From Actinoplanes sp. N902-109 (lineage in GTDB: Bacteria > Actinomycetota > Actinomycetes > Mycobacteriales > Micromonosporaceae), in contig NC_021191.1 in assembly GCF_000389965.1 (NCBI RefSeq), forward strand, positions 7,689,501-7,753,500: a stretch of DNA of 64,000 nucleotides, read 5' to 3'. Under the pieces are notes generated by a model. The model worked only from the letters and a program-made list of their open reading frames with translations, was not told where the DNA came from and ran no database searches. The position numbers were made by a program, and so were the translations under genes. This document shows, piece after piece, positions 33,280 through 46,829 of this stretch; positions within the stretch are counted from its first letter, which is position 1; each line of letters opens with the position of its first letter.

Positions 33280-34209
33280 ATGATCGACCACGATGCTGCG
33301 CACGACGTCCTGGATGAGACCTACGACTGCTCGGTCGCGTTCGTGGTCGATGGTGAGCCACGTGTTCTCCCTGCCAGCCACGCCAGGGTCGGCGGCACGC
33401 TCTATCTCGATGCATCCCTGCCGGACCGGCGGGTTGCCGTCTCCGTGCCGCTGCCCGGCCACAGCACAGTGGTGATCGAGGGCACTGCGCGGCTGGTCAC
33501 GGATGCCACCGAGGGCCAGGCCGCCCGGGCTGCACTGGCCGGCAGGACGACTTCGGCAACCCCAACCGGGGTCATGGCACTGCCGTTGGCGAAGGCTTCT
33601 TTGTCCGTACGGAGGGAGTCGTCGCCTTGGCACACGGCTGAGCCTCTGCAGGGCCGGCACGTCGCGCTGGAGCCCCTGACGATGTCCCATGTGGACGGGC
33701 TCTATGCCGCGCTCGCCGACGAAACTGTGTGGCAGTTCCTGCCGTCGCGCATGCCGCAGAGCCCGGCCGAGATGGCCGAGCACGTACAGGCCGCTGCGCG
33801 CCAGCAACGCTCCGGCGAGCGCGTGGCGTGGGCACAATGCGATCCCGTCACCGGCGAGGTGATGGGCATGACCAGCTACCACGACATCGACGAGAAGGGC
33901 GGGGCGCTGGCCATCGGACACACCCTGCTCGGCAAGCGCTGGTGGCGCACGGGGGTCAACACCGAGGCCAAGCTGCTGCTGCTGGAGCGGGCTTTCGAGG
34001 GACTGGGAGCGGGGCGGGTGTTCTGGTACACCGACATCCGCAACGAGCGCTCCCAGCGCGCCATCGCCCGGCTGGGTGCCAGCAGGGACGGGCTGATCAG
34101 ACGCCATCGGTTACGCCCGGACGGCACGTGGCGCGACACGGTGCTGTTCGCGATGACGGTCGAGGAGTGGCCGGAGGCTCGGGAACGGCTTCGGGCGCGG
34201 CTTCGATGA
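33280..34209 (+). CDS. Fusion of a shortened PNPOx-like domain with a GNAT acetyltransferase
   Basis: 309 residues. Residues 1-112 (AAHDVLDETYDCSVAFVVDGEPRVLPASHARVG, GTARLVTDA, VMALPLAKASLSVR) match the start and end of pyridoxamine-5'-phosphate-oxidase-like proteins usually found beside MocR genes. The central flavin-contacting stretch of about 35 residues that family members carry (around H-H-S-V-N-Y-R-S) is missing between LYLDAS and VAVSVPL. Residues about 120-309 are a RimJ/RimL-type GNAT (LQGRHVALEPLTMSHVDGLY, KRWWRTGVNTEAKLLLL, YTDIRNERSQRAIARLGA). The ATG follows GGGGGA. The PNPOx half may no longer bind FMN. Confidence 0.85.
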   Translation: MIDHDAAHDVLDETYDCSVAFVVDGEPRVLPASHARVGGTLYLDASLPDRRVAVSVPLPGHSTVVIEGTARLVTDATEGQAARAALAGRTTSATPTGVMALPLAKASLSVRRESSPWHTAEPLQGRHVALEPLTMSHVDGLYAALADETVWQFLPSRMPQSPAEMAEHVQAAARQQRSGERVAWAQCDPVTGEVMGMTSYHDIDEKGGALAIGHTLLGKRWWRTGVNTEAKLLLLERAFEGLGAGRVFWYTDIRNERSQRAIARLGASRDGLIRRHRLRPDGTWRDTVLFAMTVEEWPEARERLRARLR

Positions 34210-34216
34210 GGCTGCC

Positions 34217-34301
34217 CGGGCCACGGGCGGCCTGTTCGGGTCACGGGCAGCCGGGTCGGTCACGGGCAGCCTGGTCGGGTCACGGGCAGCCTGGTCGGGT
34301 C
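34217..34301. repeat. 20-bp tandem repeat, about 4 copies, after the PNPOx-GNAT gene
   Basis: The anchor CACGGGC occurs at 34222, 34242, 34261 and 34281. The unit is TCACGGGCAGCCTGGTCGGG with variation, and it lies between two convergent genes. Confidence 0.85.
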
Positions 34302-34363
34302 GGTGGGCTGGTGTGGCGACGGGCCGGCGGGGACCGGCCCGTCAGGTGGCCACTGGGCAACGC

Positions 34364-34828
34364 TCAGGCGGTGGCCGGCTCGGCGATCGGCTCCTCGGCG
34401 GCCGGGGTGACGGCTGCCGGGGCGGTGGCGCTGCGGCGGCGCAGGAGGGCGTCCAGCGACAAGGAGCCGGCTCCCAGCACGGCGATCATCAGGAACGCCC
34501 AGGCGAACAGGGCCGGAGCGTCGCCGCCGTTCTGCAGGGGCAGCAGCGACTTGGGCTGGTGCACGACGAAGTAGGCGTACGCCATCGAGCCGGAGGCCAG
34601 GACGGCGGCCGGGCGGGTGAAGAGACCGACCATCACGAGGATGCCGCAGACGAGCTGGATCAGGCCGGCGTACCAACCTGGCCAGACGCCGACCTCGACC
34701 GCCTTGCCCGAGCCCTGGTTGCCACCGAAGACACCGAACACCGAGGCGGCGCCGTGCAGGGCGAACAGAAGGCCGACGACGATCCGGAACACCGACCAAA
34801 CGGGCGCGGCAAACTTGTGCGTGTCCAT
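34364..34828 (-). CDS. DoxX family membrane protein
   Basis: 154 residues, four predicted helices: VWSVFRIVVGLLFALHGAAS with the DoxX-type R-x3-G-x3-HG signature, WYAGLIQLVCGILVMVGLF, AVLASGSMAYAYFVVH and ALFAWAFLMIAVLGAGSLSLD, then an Ala/Glu/Pro-rich tail inside the cell. DoxX proteins are poorly characterised; some partner with oxidoreductases in redox homeostasis. The ATG at 34826-34828 follows AAGGAG. Convergent with the PNPOx-GNAT gene. Confidence 0.93.
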   Translation of the reverse strand: MDTHKFAAPVWSVFRIVVGLLFALHGAASVFGVFGGNQGSGKAVEVGVWPGWYAGLIQLVCGILVMVGLFTRPAAVLASGSMAYAYFVVHQPKSLLPLQNGGDAPALFAWAFLMIAVLGAGSLSLDALLRRRSATAPAAVTPAAEEPIAEPATA

Positions 34829-35310
34829 GCTTCACTCCTTGGGGGCATGCGGGCGAGACCGTCGGTGACCTGCGCAAAGGGTTATCGCACCGACGCGAAG
34901 TAGTAGACGGACGTTAATATGTTGAAGGCGAAACCATCAAGGGGGTGCCCGGGTACCGGGACGGCTGGGGCGTGTCGGCGGCATGTGTCACGCATTTCGC
35001 GCGGGTTAGAACCCCTGGTCACAGCAGGTGCCGACGAAGTAACTTTCCGCGCCGAAATTTTGCTGGCCGGTTGAACGCGGCGCCACGCAGTCGGTCGGCG
35101 CGCGATGGGGCGCGGCCAAGGTGCGAGCGGGCTGCGGCCGGCGTCGCCGCGAACCAGTGAGCGCTGCCTCAAGCCAGGTCTGCCGCGAACCGGCGAGCGC
35201 TGCCTCAAGCCAGGTCTGCCGTGGACCGGCTTGCGCTGCTGCGGTGCGGGCTGAGGTTGCGGGCAGCTCGGCGGGCTGGGCAGGCCGGCGTTGGGGCTAC
35301 GGGCGCGAGG
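34829..35310. other. Spacer between Spo0M-like and DoxX genes
   Basis: 482 bp without a supported gene. An AT-richer patch at 34900-34935 is the probable doxX promoter. A 36-bp direct repeat follows (see next entry). Confidence 0.5.
35148..35232. repeat. 36-bp direct repeat, two full copies plus a partial
   Basis: GAGCGCTGCCTCAAGCCAGG and its continuation occur at 35159 and again at 35195. A degraded third start appears near 35231. Confidence 0.85.
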
Positions 35311-36066
35311 TCAGGGGTGTGGGGGCAGGGCTTCGCGGAGGGCGGCGGTTACCTCGGCTTGGGTGGCCTGGTCGTGGTCCAGGCGGAAGCGGGCGTAGGA
35401 GTCGGTGGCTCGGTGGAGGAGGCCGCCGTGCTTCTCGTACTCGAGGATCACGTCGATGCCGTCCTCGTCCGCGACAAAGGTGAGTTCGAGGTCGTCCATC
35501 GTGCGGCGCCACGCGCGGGGTGGGGTGTATTCGAGCTCCTGGTAGAAGGGCAGCTGGAGTCGTACGCCGTAGATGGCGCCTCGTTCGACGTCGGCGTGGC
35601 GGAGGTGGAAGCCGAGGCCGGCGAGGTCGTCCATGACGAGTTCCTGCAGCGGGAGGGGGTGGATCGCGATGATGTCGACGTCGCCGCAGTCGACGTGTTC
35701 CTCGGTGGTGACCTCGGTGCGCAGGCCGAGGCTCATGCCGGGCAGGTGCTTGCCGTGGGCGTGGGTGAGGGGGGTCTCCCACGGCGGCGTGATGGTGAAC
35801 GGGATGTCCTGGTGCTCGCCGGGGGCCAGGGTGAAACCGGCCGCGACCCAGGCCCGGTGGAACTCGAGCAGGGCATCGCCGTCCTCGGCTTCGGCGCGGG
35901 TCACCAGGCCGACCGCGATGGTCTCCACGGCTACGTCGTAGTCGCCGCCGCGGACCCGGACAGCGCCCATCAGCGGGTTGCCGGGACAGGTGTCGGGCGT
36001 GGCGAGCGCCGTGTGCACGGTCGGACCGCCGAGGCCGAAGCCGCGCAGGACCTTGTCGAATTCCAT
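35311..36066 (-). CDS. Sporulation protein Spo0M-like (arrestin-fold)
   Basis: 251 residues of the SpoOM family: MEFDKVLRGFGLGGPTVHTAL at the start, PGNPLMGAVRVRGGDYDVAVETI, FHRAWVAAGFTLAPGEHQDIPFTI, and a C-terminal half with EYEKHGGLLHRATDSYARFRLDHD. In Bacillus Spo0M affects sporulation control and division; in actinomycetes the family is widespread and uncharacterised. The ATG at 36064-36066 was chosen by family start; the longer upstream reading frame has no family similarity. Stands alone. Confidence 0.9.
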   Translation of the reverse strand: MEFDKVLRGFGLGGPTVHTALATPDTCPGNPLMGAVRVRGGDYDVAVETIAVGLVTRAEAEDGDALLEFHRAWVAAGFTLAPGEHQDIPFTITPPWETPLTHAHGKHLPGMSLGLRTEVTTEEHVDCGDVDIIAIHPLPLQELVMDDLAGLGFHLRHADVERGAIYGVRLQLPFYQELEYTPPRAWRRTMDDLELTFVADEDGIDVILEYEKHGGLLHRATDSYARFRLDHDQATQAEVTAALREALPPHP

Positions 36067-36476
36067 CCCCGTGACCTTTCTGGTCGACGCCGGGTGCTGG
36101 AGCCCCCGAGCACCGCGCCGAAAGCGATCGCGTCGATCCGTGTCTCGCGCCCGCGCCCGGCGAGACGAGGCGGTGAGCGGTGTTGCTGCCGCCCCGAGGA
36201 TCCGGAGCCGGCGGTCCGTGGCGACGGCGGATTGCCCGGCGCAGGCGAACCGAGGCCACGGGCGGGACCGCAAGCCGGGAAGCTTGAGCGCAGCCGGAGC
36301 GGCAAGCCGTGCGCCGAGAGAGGACCGCCGCACCGCCGACGACGAACCCCAGCCCACCACCGGCGGCGAGACCAGCACCCACCGGCGACGCAGCCCAGCC
36401 CACACCAGCGGCGAGGTGCGGCACGTAGCGCCGGCACCAGGTTGGGTGCGTGACGGCGACACGGGTGCGGGAGGCG
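36067..36476. other. Spacer between the CNNM/CBS gene and the Spo0M-like gene
   Basis: 410 bp. No gene, repeat or hairpin that I can defend. Readings open on both strands here are explained by the very high GC. Confidence 0.4.
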
Positions 36477-37532
36477 TCAGCGCATGCGTCTGCCTACCGG
36501 GACGGGGTCGGTTTCGTCGTCGAATTCGCCGATCACCTGTTCGAGGAGGTCTTCGAGGGCCACGAAGCCGACTCGGGCGCCGTCGCGGGTGACCATGGCG
36601 AGTTGGGCCCGGGCGGCTCGCATCTGGGTGACCGCGTCGGTGACCGGGACGTGGGCGTCCAGGCTGAAGGGCGGGTCCATCAGGTCGCGGGCCGTCGCAC
36701 CGGAGCCGGTGGTGGTGGCGCGGATGGCTTCGCGGACGTGGACCAGGCCGACGACGTCGCCGGAGGCGGATTCCACGGCCAGGCGGGAGCGGCCGCTGTG
36801 CAGGGAGGCTGCCTCGATGTCGAGGGCTGAGGCCGACTGGGTGACCGTCACCAGCTGATCATCCGGGATGAGGACCTCCGCCACGGTCGTCTCCTGCAAT
36901 TTCAGCATGCTGGTCAGCAATTCGGTCTGCTCGGCGCCGATCAGGCCCTCGGCCCGGGAGCGTTCGAGGAGGATGTTCATCTCCTCGGGACCGTGGGCCT
37001 GGGCGAGCTGGTCCTGGGCGTGCACGCCGAACGGGCGCAGGGCCGCGTTGGCCAGCCAGTTGAGGGCGACCAGGGCCGGGTGGGCGACCCGGACGAAGGC
37101 GCGGAACGGCAGGGCCAGCAGCGTCGCCGAGCGTTCCGGGTCGGTGATGGCCCAGGACTTGGGCATCATCTCGCCGAGCACGAGGTGCAGGAACGTCACC
37201 ACGATCAAGGCGACCAGCAGGGCGACGATCTCGCTCGGCACGTCCGGCAGGCCGATGCCGTGCAGCAGCGGGTGCAGCAGGTGCTCGATGGCCGGTTCGG
37301 CGAGGGCGCCCAGGCCGAGCGAGCACAGGGTGATGCCGAGCTGGGCGCCGGCCAGCATGATCGACAGCTCACGGCTGCCGTCCAGCGCGGCCTTGGCGGC
37401 GCGGCTGCCGTCCGCGGCGGCGTGTTCGAGGCGGTAGCGCTTGCTGGCCACCAGGGCGAACTCGGCGGCCACGAAGAAGCCGTTGCCGGTCAGCAGCAGG
37501 AGGGAACAGATGGCGGCCCAGGTGGTGCTCAT
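36477..37532 (-). CDS. CNNM (DUF21)/CBS-domain membrane protein, shorter paralogue
   Basis: 351 residues. The N-terminal CNNM transmembrane domain (about 1-175; LLLLTGNGFFVAAEFALVASKRYRLE, LAGAQLGITLCSLGLGALAEPA, LVLGEMMPKSWAI) is followed by a CBS pair (about 205-335; VAEVLIPDDQLVTV, GRSRLAVESASGDVVGLVHV, GFVALEDLLEQVIGEFDDE). The family is linked to Mg2+ or Co2+ efflux. It lacks the C-terminal CorC domain present in its partner. The start overlaps the stop of the upstream paralogue by 4 bp (ATGA), so they are co-translated and may form a heteromer. Confidence 0.94.
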   Translation of the reverse strand: MSTTWAAICSLLLLTGNGFFVAAEFALVASKRYRLEHAAADGSRAAKAALDGSRELSIMLAGAQLGITLCSLGLGALAEPAIEHLLHPLLHGIGLPDVPSEIVALLVALIVVTFLHLVLGEMMPKSWAITDPERSATLLALPFRAFVRVAHPALVALNWLANAALRPFGVHAQDQLAQAHGPEEMNILLERSRAEGLIGAEQTELLTSMLKLQETTVAEVLIPDDQLVTVTQSASALDIEAASLHSGRSRLAVESASGDVVGLVHVREAIRATTTGSGATARDLMDPPFSLDAHVPVTDAVTQMRAARAQLAMVTRDGARVGFVALEDLLEQVIGEFDDETDPVPVGRRMR

Positions 37533-38830
37533 CGGCTCGCCTCCGAGATCCGTACGGACTCCGGCACGTGCCGCTCCACCGACAGCACCGCCAGCGCGGC
37601 ACCGGAGTCGAGCGAGACCGAGTCACCGACCTGCGGCACCCGGCCGAGGTGGGTCATCACCAGCCCGGACACCGTGTCGTACTCGTCGGCCTCGGGCAGG
37701 GCCAGGCCGGTGGCGTCGGCGACCTCGTCGATGCGCCAGCGGGCGGGCACGATCCAGGAGCCGTCGTCCTGCCGGGTGGGCGCGGGCTCGGGCAGGTCGT
37801 CCTCGTCGCGGATGGGACCGACCAGCTCCTCGGCGATGTCCTCGAGCGAGATGATGCCGGCGAAACCGCCGTACTCGTCGACGACGCAGGCGAGCTGGCG
37901 GTGGCCGCCGCGGAGCCGGTCGAGCACCACGGGAAGGCGCAGCGACGCGGGCACGAACAGCGCCGGGGCGCACAGGTCACGGACCGCCACGGTGGCGCGG
38001 GCGGACGGCGGCACGGCGAGCAGGTCGGAGATGCCCACCACGCCGATGATCTCGTCGACGCCGGTGCCGGAGCGGACCGGGAAGCGCGAGTGGCCGGTGT
38101 CCAGCAGCTCGACCAGCCGCGCGGCGGGGTCGGTGGCCTGCACGGTGTGCACGTCGACGCGCGGCACCATGACCTCGGAGGCGGTGCGCCGGCGGAAGTC
38201 GAGGCCGCGGTCGAGCAGCCCGGACAGCTCGGGGGTGAGGTGCCCCTCCTGGCGGGACTCGGCGATGATCTGCTCGAGGTCCTCCTCGGTGGCGCCCTCG
38301 GGCAGCTCCTCGATGGGTTCGATGCCGACCCGGCGTAGCAGCTTGGCCGCGGCCCGGTCGAAGAGCTTGATGATCGGGCCGAAAATCGCCAGATACATCA
38401 GCGTGGAGCGGCTCAGCGACTTGGCGAGCGGCTCGGGGCGCGCGATCGCCAGGTTCTTGGGGCCGAGCTCGCCCAGCACCATCTGCACCACGGTGGAGAT
38501 GAGCAGGGCCAGGACGACGGAGATGGTGGTGGTGACCGCCTCGGGCAGGCCGGTGACACCGAGCAGGTCGGCGAAGCCCTCTCCCAGGAACGGCTCGGCG
38601 ACGTAGCCGACGATCAGGGCGGTCACGGTGATGCCGAGCTGCGCACCGGACAGCACGAAGGAGAGGCGTTCGGTTACTTTGAGTGCTCGTCCGGCCGCCT
38701 TGTCACCTTGGTCGGCCTGCTGCCGGAGGCGCCCGCGGTCGACGGCGACATAGCCGAACTCCTGGGCGACGAAATAGCCGGTCACGGCGGTCACCAGGAT
38801 GACGAGCAGAAAGCCGACCAGGATCAACAC
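37529..38830 (-). CDS. CNNM (DUF21)/CBS/CorC-domain membrane protein, longer paralogue
   Basis: 433 residues: CNNM helices (about 1-190; VTAVTGYFVAQEFGYVAVDRGRL, LSGAQLGITVTALIVGYVAEP, VLGELGPKNLAIARPE), a CBS pair (about 205-335; ASEVMVPRVDVHTV, GHSRFPVRSG) and a CorC_HlyC domain (about 350-425; DGSWIVPARWRIDEV, TVSGLVMTHLGRVP). Likely divalent-cation transport or sensing. The GTG at 38828-38830 has GGAG upstream. It is first of a coupled pair, with the shorter paralogue immediately downstream. Confidence 0.94.
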   Translation of the reverse strand: MLILVGFLLVILVTAVTGYFVAQEFGYVAVDRGRLRQQADQGDKAAGRALKVTERLSFVLSGAQLGITVTALIVGYVAEPFLGEGFADLLGVTGLPEAVTTTISVVLALLISTVVQMVLGELGPKNLAIARPEPLAKSLSRSTLMYLAIFGPIIKLFDRAAAKLLRRVGIEPIEELPEGATEEDLEQIIAESRQEGHLTPELSGLLDRGLDFRRRTASEVMVPRVDVHTVQATDPAARLVELLDTGHSRFPVRSGTGVDEIIGVVGISDLLAVPPSARATVAVRDLCAPALFVPASLRLPVVLDRLRGGHRQLACVVDEYGGFAGIISLEDIAEELVGPIRDEDDLPEPAPTRQDDGSWIVPARWRIDEVADATGLALPEADEYDTVSGLVMTHLGRVPQVGDSVSLDSGAALAVLSVERHVPESVRISEASR

Positions 38831-38970
38831 TGGTTGCTCCGAGCGGGAGAGAAGCTCGCGGGGAACACGGATAGCCGGGCCGGGCCCGGCCGTCTACTGC
38901 CGATCATCGTCAAACGGTATCAGCGTTCGCTGAACACGCGCTGTGAAGAAGCCGCAAGTGCCCGTGCGGA

Positions 38971-40578
38971 TCAGCTGCCGGTGTAGAAGGTGCTGACGAT
39001 CATGCCCCAGGTGGCGAAGTTGGCCGGCCAGTCGAGGTCCCGGGTCAGCAGGGCGTACGCATATCCCTTGCCGTCCGAGGCCACCCAGCGGGTGATCGAG
39101 TGCTGCCGGGTGCCGGTGCGGTCGTCGAACGCATACTCCCAGTCGGCAGCCCGGGTCAGGGCGGGCACGCGGCTGATCCCGTACTGGTGGTAGCCGGGAA
39201 GGTTTCCGGTCGCGCGCAGCCGCGCGACCTCGTCCCGGCAAGCCTCGACCGGATCGCCCTTGGGGTTGCGCGAGGCGTCCACGCTGAGCACGCGCGGTGC
39301 GCTCGGGTCGCGGAAGCAGAGGGTCGTCCCGATTCTCTGGTACGACCACCCGTCCGGCACCGCGATGTGGAAAGTGCCCTCGGCGAAGTAGGACCAGCCG
39401 GGATACAGCGCCCAGTCGCCGCGCAGCTTGTCGGCGCCCCGCTGCGGCGTGCGCGGCAACCCGGCGGGCGCCTCGGCCAGGCAGTTCACCGGGCTGAACC
39501 CGCCGACCCCGGCGGCCGGCACCGACGACGGGAGCACAGCGGCCGGCCGGGCCCGCGGCGGCTGATCCTTGCCGTGCAGCAGGAAGGCCCCCGCCCCGGC
39601 CAGCACGACGACCGCCGCAGCCGCGCTGAGCGCCACCTTCAACCACCGGCGCGGCGGCGGGACGTCAACCGCGAGGGGCGCGCTGGGATGCTCCGGCAGC
39701 GTCTCCACGGGAGCCGGCTGACGCTGTCCCGGCACCGTCGCGTGGCCTCGATAGGGAGTCATCATCCCGGTGACAGCGCGCAACTGCTGCTCGACCTCCC
39801 GCGCGGTGAGCCGCTCGGTCGGTTCGCGGCGCAGCAGCCCGGTCAGGACGGGGGTGAGCGGACCGGCCCGCCGCGGCGGATCCGGTTCCTCGGTGGCCAG
39901 CGCCATCAGGGTGGCCATGGCGTTCTCCCGGGCGAACGGCGACCGGCCCTCGACCGTGGCGAACAGCGTCGCGCCGAACGACCACAGGTCCGCCTCGACG
40001 GTGGAAGCGCCGTCCTTGGCCCGCTCCGGCGAGACGTAGTGCGGCGAACCGACCACCAGGCCGGGCCCGGTGACCGAACCGTCGTCGACAAACGTGGCCA
40101 GGCCGAAGTCGGTGAGCACCACCCGTCCGTCCGTGGCGATCAGCACGTTGTGCGGCTTCACGTCGCGGTGCAGCACGCCGGCCCGGTGCGCGGCGGTGAT
40201 CGCCTCCAGCACGTCGAGGCCGATCCGGGCGGCCTGCTCCGGCTCGTACGGGCCGTCGTCGCGCAACACCTGGTGCAGCGAGCGCGACGGCACGTACTCC
40301 ATCACGATCCACGGTTTGTCCTCGGCGTGCACCACGTCGTAGATCTTGACCACGTGCGGGTGGTCGATCCGCGCCGCGCTGCGCGCCTCCCGCAGCGTAC
40401 GGTCGCGGAGCCTGGCCTTCTCGGCATCGGTCATCCACTCGGGCGGCACGAACTCCTTGATCGCCACGTCCCGGTCGAGCATCTCGTCGCGGGCCAGCCA
40501 CACCCGGCCCATGCCGCCGGTGCCGACCGGCTCGCGCAGGCGATACCGGCCGACGAGGAGCATCCGCCTGACCGCCAT
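38971..40578 (-). CDS. Membrane Ser/Thr protein kinase with extracellular domain
   Basis: 535 residues of the PknB-like class. Kinase about 10-270: GTGGMGRV (19-26), Lys41 in VAIKEF, HRDVKPHN (137-144), DFG (157-159) and SPERAKD. A juxtamembrane linker leads to one helix (about 312-335, LKVALSAAAAVVVLAGAGAFLL) and an extracellular domain of about 200 residues (NCLAEAPAGLPRTP, SYFAEGTFHIAVPDGWSYQRIGTTLCFRDP, VEACRDEVARLR) with Cys residues that could pair. There are no PASTA repeats, so the ligand is unknown. Neighbours are the CNNM pair downstream and the sortase upstream, all on one strand. Confidence 0.95.
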   Translation of the reverse strand: MAVRRMLLVGRYRLREPVGTGGMGRVWLARDEMLDRDVAIKEFVPPEWMTDAEKARLRDRTLREARSAARIDHPHVVKIYDVVHAEDKPWIVMEYVPSRSLHQVLRDDGPYEPEQAARIGLDVLEAITAAHRAGVLHRDVKPHNVLIATDGRVVLTDFGLATFVDDGSVTGPGLVVGSPHYVSPERAKDGASTVEADLWSFGATLFATVEGRSPFARENAMATLMALATEEPDPPRRAGPLTPVLTGLLRREPTERLTAREVEQQLRAVTGMMTPYRGHATVPGQRQPAPVETLPEHPSAPLAVDVPPPRRWLKVALSAAAAVVVLAGAGAFLLHGKDQPPRARPAAVLPSSVPAAGVGGFSPVNCLAEAPAGLPRTPQRGADKLRGDWALYPGWSYFAEGTFHIAVPDGWSYQRIGTTLCFRDPSAPRVLSVDASRNPKGDPVEACRDEVARLRATGNLPGYHQYGISRVPALTRAADWEYAFDDRTGTRQHSITRWVASDGKGYAYALLTRDLDWPANFATWGMIVSTFYTGS

Positions 40579-40639
40579 CAGCCCTCACCCGTCATCACAT
40601 CGCAGATTAGTCGCGAGGCCGTCACTGTGGGTACCACGA

Positions 40640-41284
40640 TCACCCGGCCACCGCGTAGACCACGAGGTTGTCCCGGTAGGACCGCAGGCTCCGGTCGAAC
40701 ACCCCGCCGCAGGTGATCAGCCGCAGCTCACGGCCGGGCGTGGGCCCGTACACCCGCTCGGTCGGGAACGCGGTCTTGGGATACCACGCCGTCGCGGTGA
40801 CCCGGAACGTGAGTGTCCGACCGGCCCGGCTCACCTCGATGCGGTCGCCGTTCGCCAGATCACGCAGCCGGTAGAACACCGCCGGGCCGCTACGCGAGTC
40901 GACATGCCCGGCCAGCACCGCCGGACCGACGTCACCGGGCGCCGTGCCGTCGGCGTACCAACCGGCCTCGGCGTACCCGTCCGGCGGGACCAGCTCGCCG
41001 TCCGCGCCCAGATGCAGACTCTGCAACGTCGTGTCGATCCCGACGGCCGCCACCCGCAACCGCGTCGGCGGCCCGCTGAGCGCGGCCGCCGACGTACCGA
41101 ACGGGTCCGGCACCCCGTCCGGGTCCGGCCAGTCCGACGGTACGGCCGCAGCGCGCACTTCCCCGGTCGTGGCCCTCGGCGCCGCGGTGGTCCGGGGCTC
41201 GCGGAGCACGAGGTAGCCCGTGCCCACCACGACGGCGGTGAGCAGGGCGACCGCGGCCGGGAGAAGGACGCGCCGGGCGGTCAT
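40640..41284 (-). CDS. Class F-like sortase
   Basis: 214-residue membrane-anchored transpeptidase: signal anchor (about 5-27, VLLPAAVALLTAVVVGTGYLVL), variable region, then the sortase barrel with LRVAAVGIDTTLQSL, catalytic His127 (AGHVDS), Cys192 (LITCGG) and Arg201 or Arg204 (SLRSYRDNLVVYA). Ligates sorting-signal proteins to the cell wall. Class F members in actinomycetes accept LPXTG-type signals; such a substrate is encoded at 26.8-27.7 kb. The start overlaps the DUF4397 gene's stop (ATGA), indicating co-translation. Confidence 0.92.
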   Translation of the reverse strand: MTARRVLLPAAVALLTAVVVGTGYLVLREPRTTAAPRATTGEVRAAAVPSDWPDPDGVPDPFGTSAAALSGPPTRLRVAAVGIDTTLQSLHLGADGELVPPDGYAEAGWYADGTAPGDVGPAVLAGHVDSRSGPAVFYRLRDLANGDRIEVSRAGRTLTFRVTATAWYPKTAFPTERVYGPTPGRELRLITCGGVFDRSLRSYRDNLVVYAVAG

Positions 41285-42114
41285 CGGCCGCGATGCCCGC
41301 GGACGAGCGCGGCGGTCACGGCGGCGGCCAGCAGTGCGGCCAGGCCCGCGAGCAGCACCGCCATGGGCAGCGGATCGCGCGGTGCCGTGCCGCCCAGGCC
41401 GGTGGCGACGCCGCCGCGCGGGACCGAGCCGGTGCCGGCCGCGTCGATGTGCAGTTCCGGTTTCAGGCCGCCGTCCTTGCCGTCGAGCACGAGCAGCGAA
41501 TAGACGTTGCCCTCGCCGAGCGTGCACGGCAGATCGCTGGCCGAGCCGCCGCCGGTGGGCATGACGCGGACCGTCCACCTGCCCGGGTCGACCTGGCGGT
41601 AACTGGTCGTGGTGGCGAACGCCACGCCGTCCGCGATGGTCCTGCCGTTGGCTCCGGCGACGTCGAGCACGGGGGCCCGTACCGAGGCCTGAATGATCCT
41701 GATCTTGGAATCGCCACCGGCGGGCAGCTTGAGGTCGTCACGCAGGACGCGCAGCCCGAGGTCGGCATAGCGGCCGACACCGGCGACCGTGTAGGCGCTG
41801 CCCTCCGCGACCGTCACCTGGGTGGTGAGCACCGGCTTGGTGGCGGAGGCAGCCCCCGATTTGCGCATGGCGACCGAGTAGGTGCCGGTGGGCAGCCGCA
41901 GATAGTCGGACATGGCGCCGTACGCGACGCCGTTGAACCTCTGTTCCTCGATCTTGCCGGCCGTGTCGGCGAGATAGACGTCGACCGCGGGCGTGTCGGG
42001 TGAGAGATGAGCGAGGCGGACGTAGCCCGTCTCCGCGGCGGCCTGCGCCGGCGCTGCGCACAGAGCGGCCACGGTCGCGGCGGCGAGCGTGGCGCCGGAG
42101 AGCTTTCGCAACAT
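41281..42114 (-). CDS. DUF4397 secreted protein with C-terminal membrane anchor
   Basis: 277 residues: signal peptide (MLRKLSGATLAAATVAALCAAPAQA), two DUF4397 beta repeats (about 30-125 and 135-225; GYVRLAHLSPDTPAVDVYLAD, KIRIIQASVRAPVLDV), a short linker, a helix (about 247-268, LPMAVLLAGLAALLAAAVTAALV) and RGHRGR. The tail has the hydrophobic-plus-basic shape of a sorting signal but no LPXTG or LAXTG motif, so it may be membrane-held or use a non-standard site. Translationally coupled to the sortase, a common pairing in high-GC actinomycetes. Confidence 0.9.
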   Translation of the reverse strand: MLRKLSGATLAAATVAALCAAPAQAAAETGYVRLAHLSPDTPAVDVYLADTAGKIEEQRFNGVAYGAMSDYLRLPTGTYSVAMRKSGAASATKPVLTTQVTVAEGSAYTVAGVGRYADLGLRVLRDDLKLPAGGDSKIRIIQASVRAPVLDVAGANGRTIADGVAFATTTSYRQVDPGRWTVRVMPTGGGSASDLPCTLGEGNVYSLLVLDGKDGGLKPELHIDAAGTGSVPRGGVATGLGGTAPRDPLPMAVLLAGLAALLAAAVTAALVRGHRGR

Positions 42115-42276
42115 GGAGCCTCCTGGTCGTTACTCTCGGTGGCACCCATCAATGTGGCTCACGTCACCGATTCGACACCATGGTCCATCCGGATGGGCCG
42201 ATCCGCTGTCCGGCTGCCGGGTCCGTGCCCTGGCGTCCGGTTCCGCCCCGGTTTTTTGTCGTACCCCCGGGGCACC

Positions 42277-46809
<4,533 letters not shown>

Positions 46810-46829
46810 CCGCCTTCCGCTCCGCTGTC

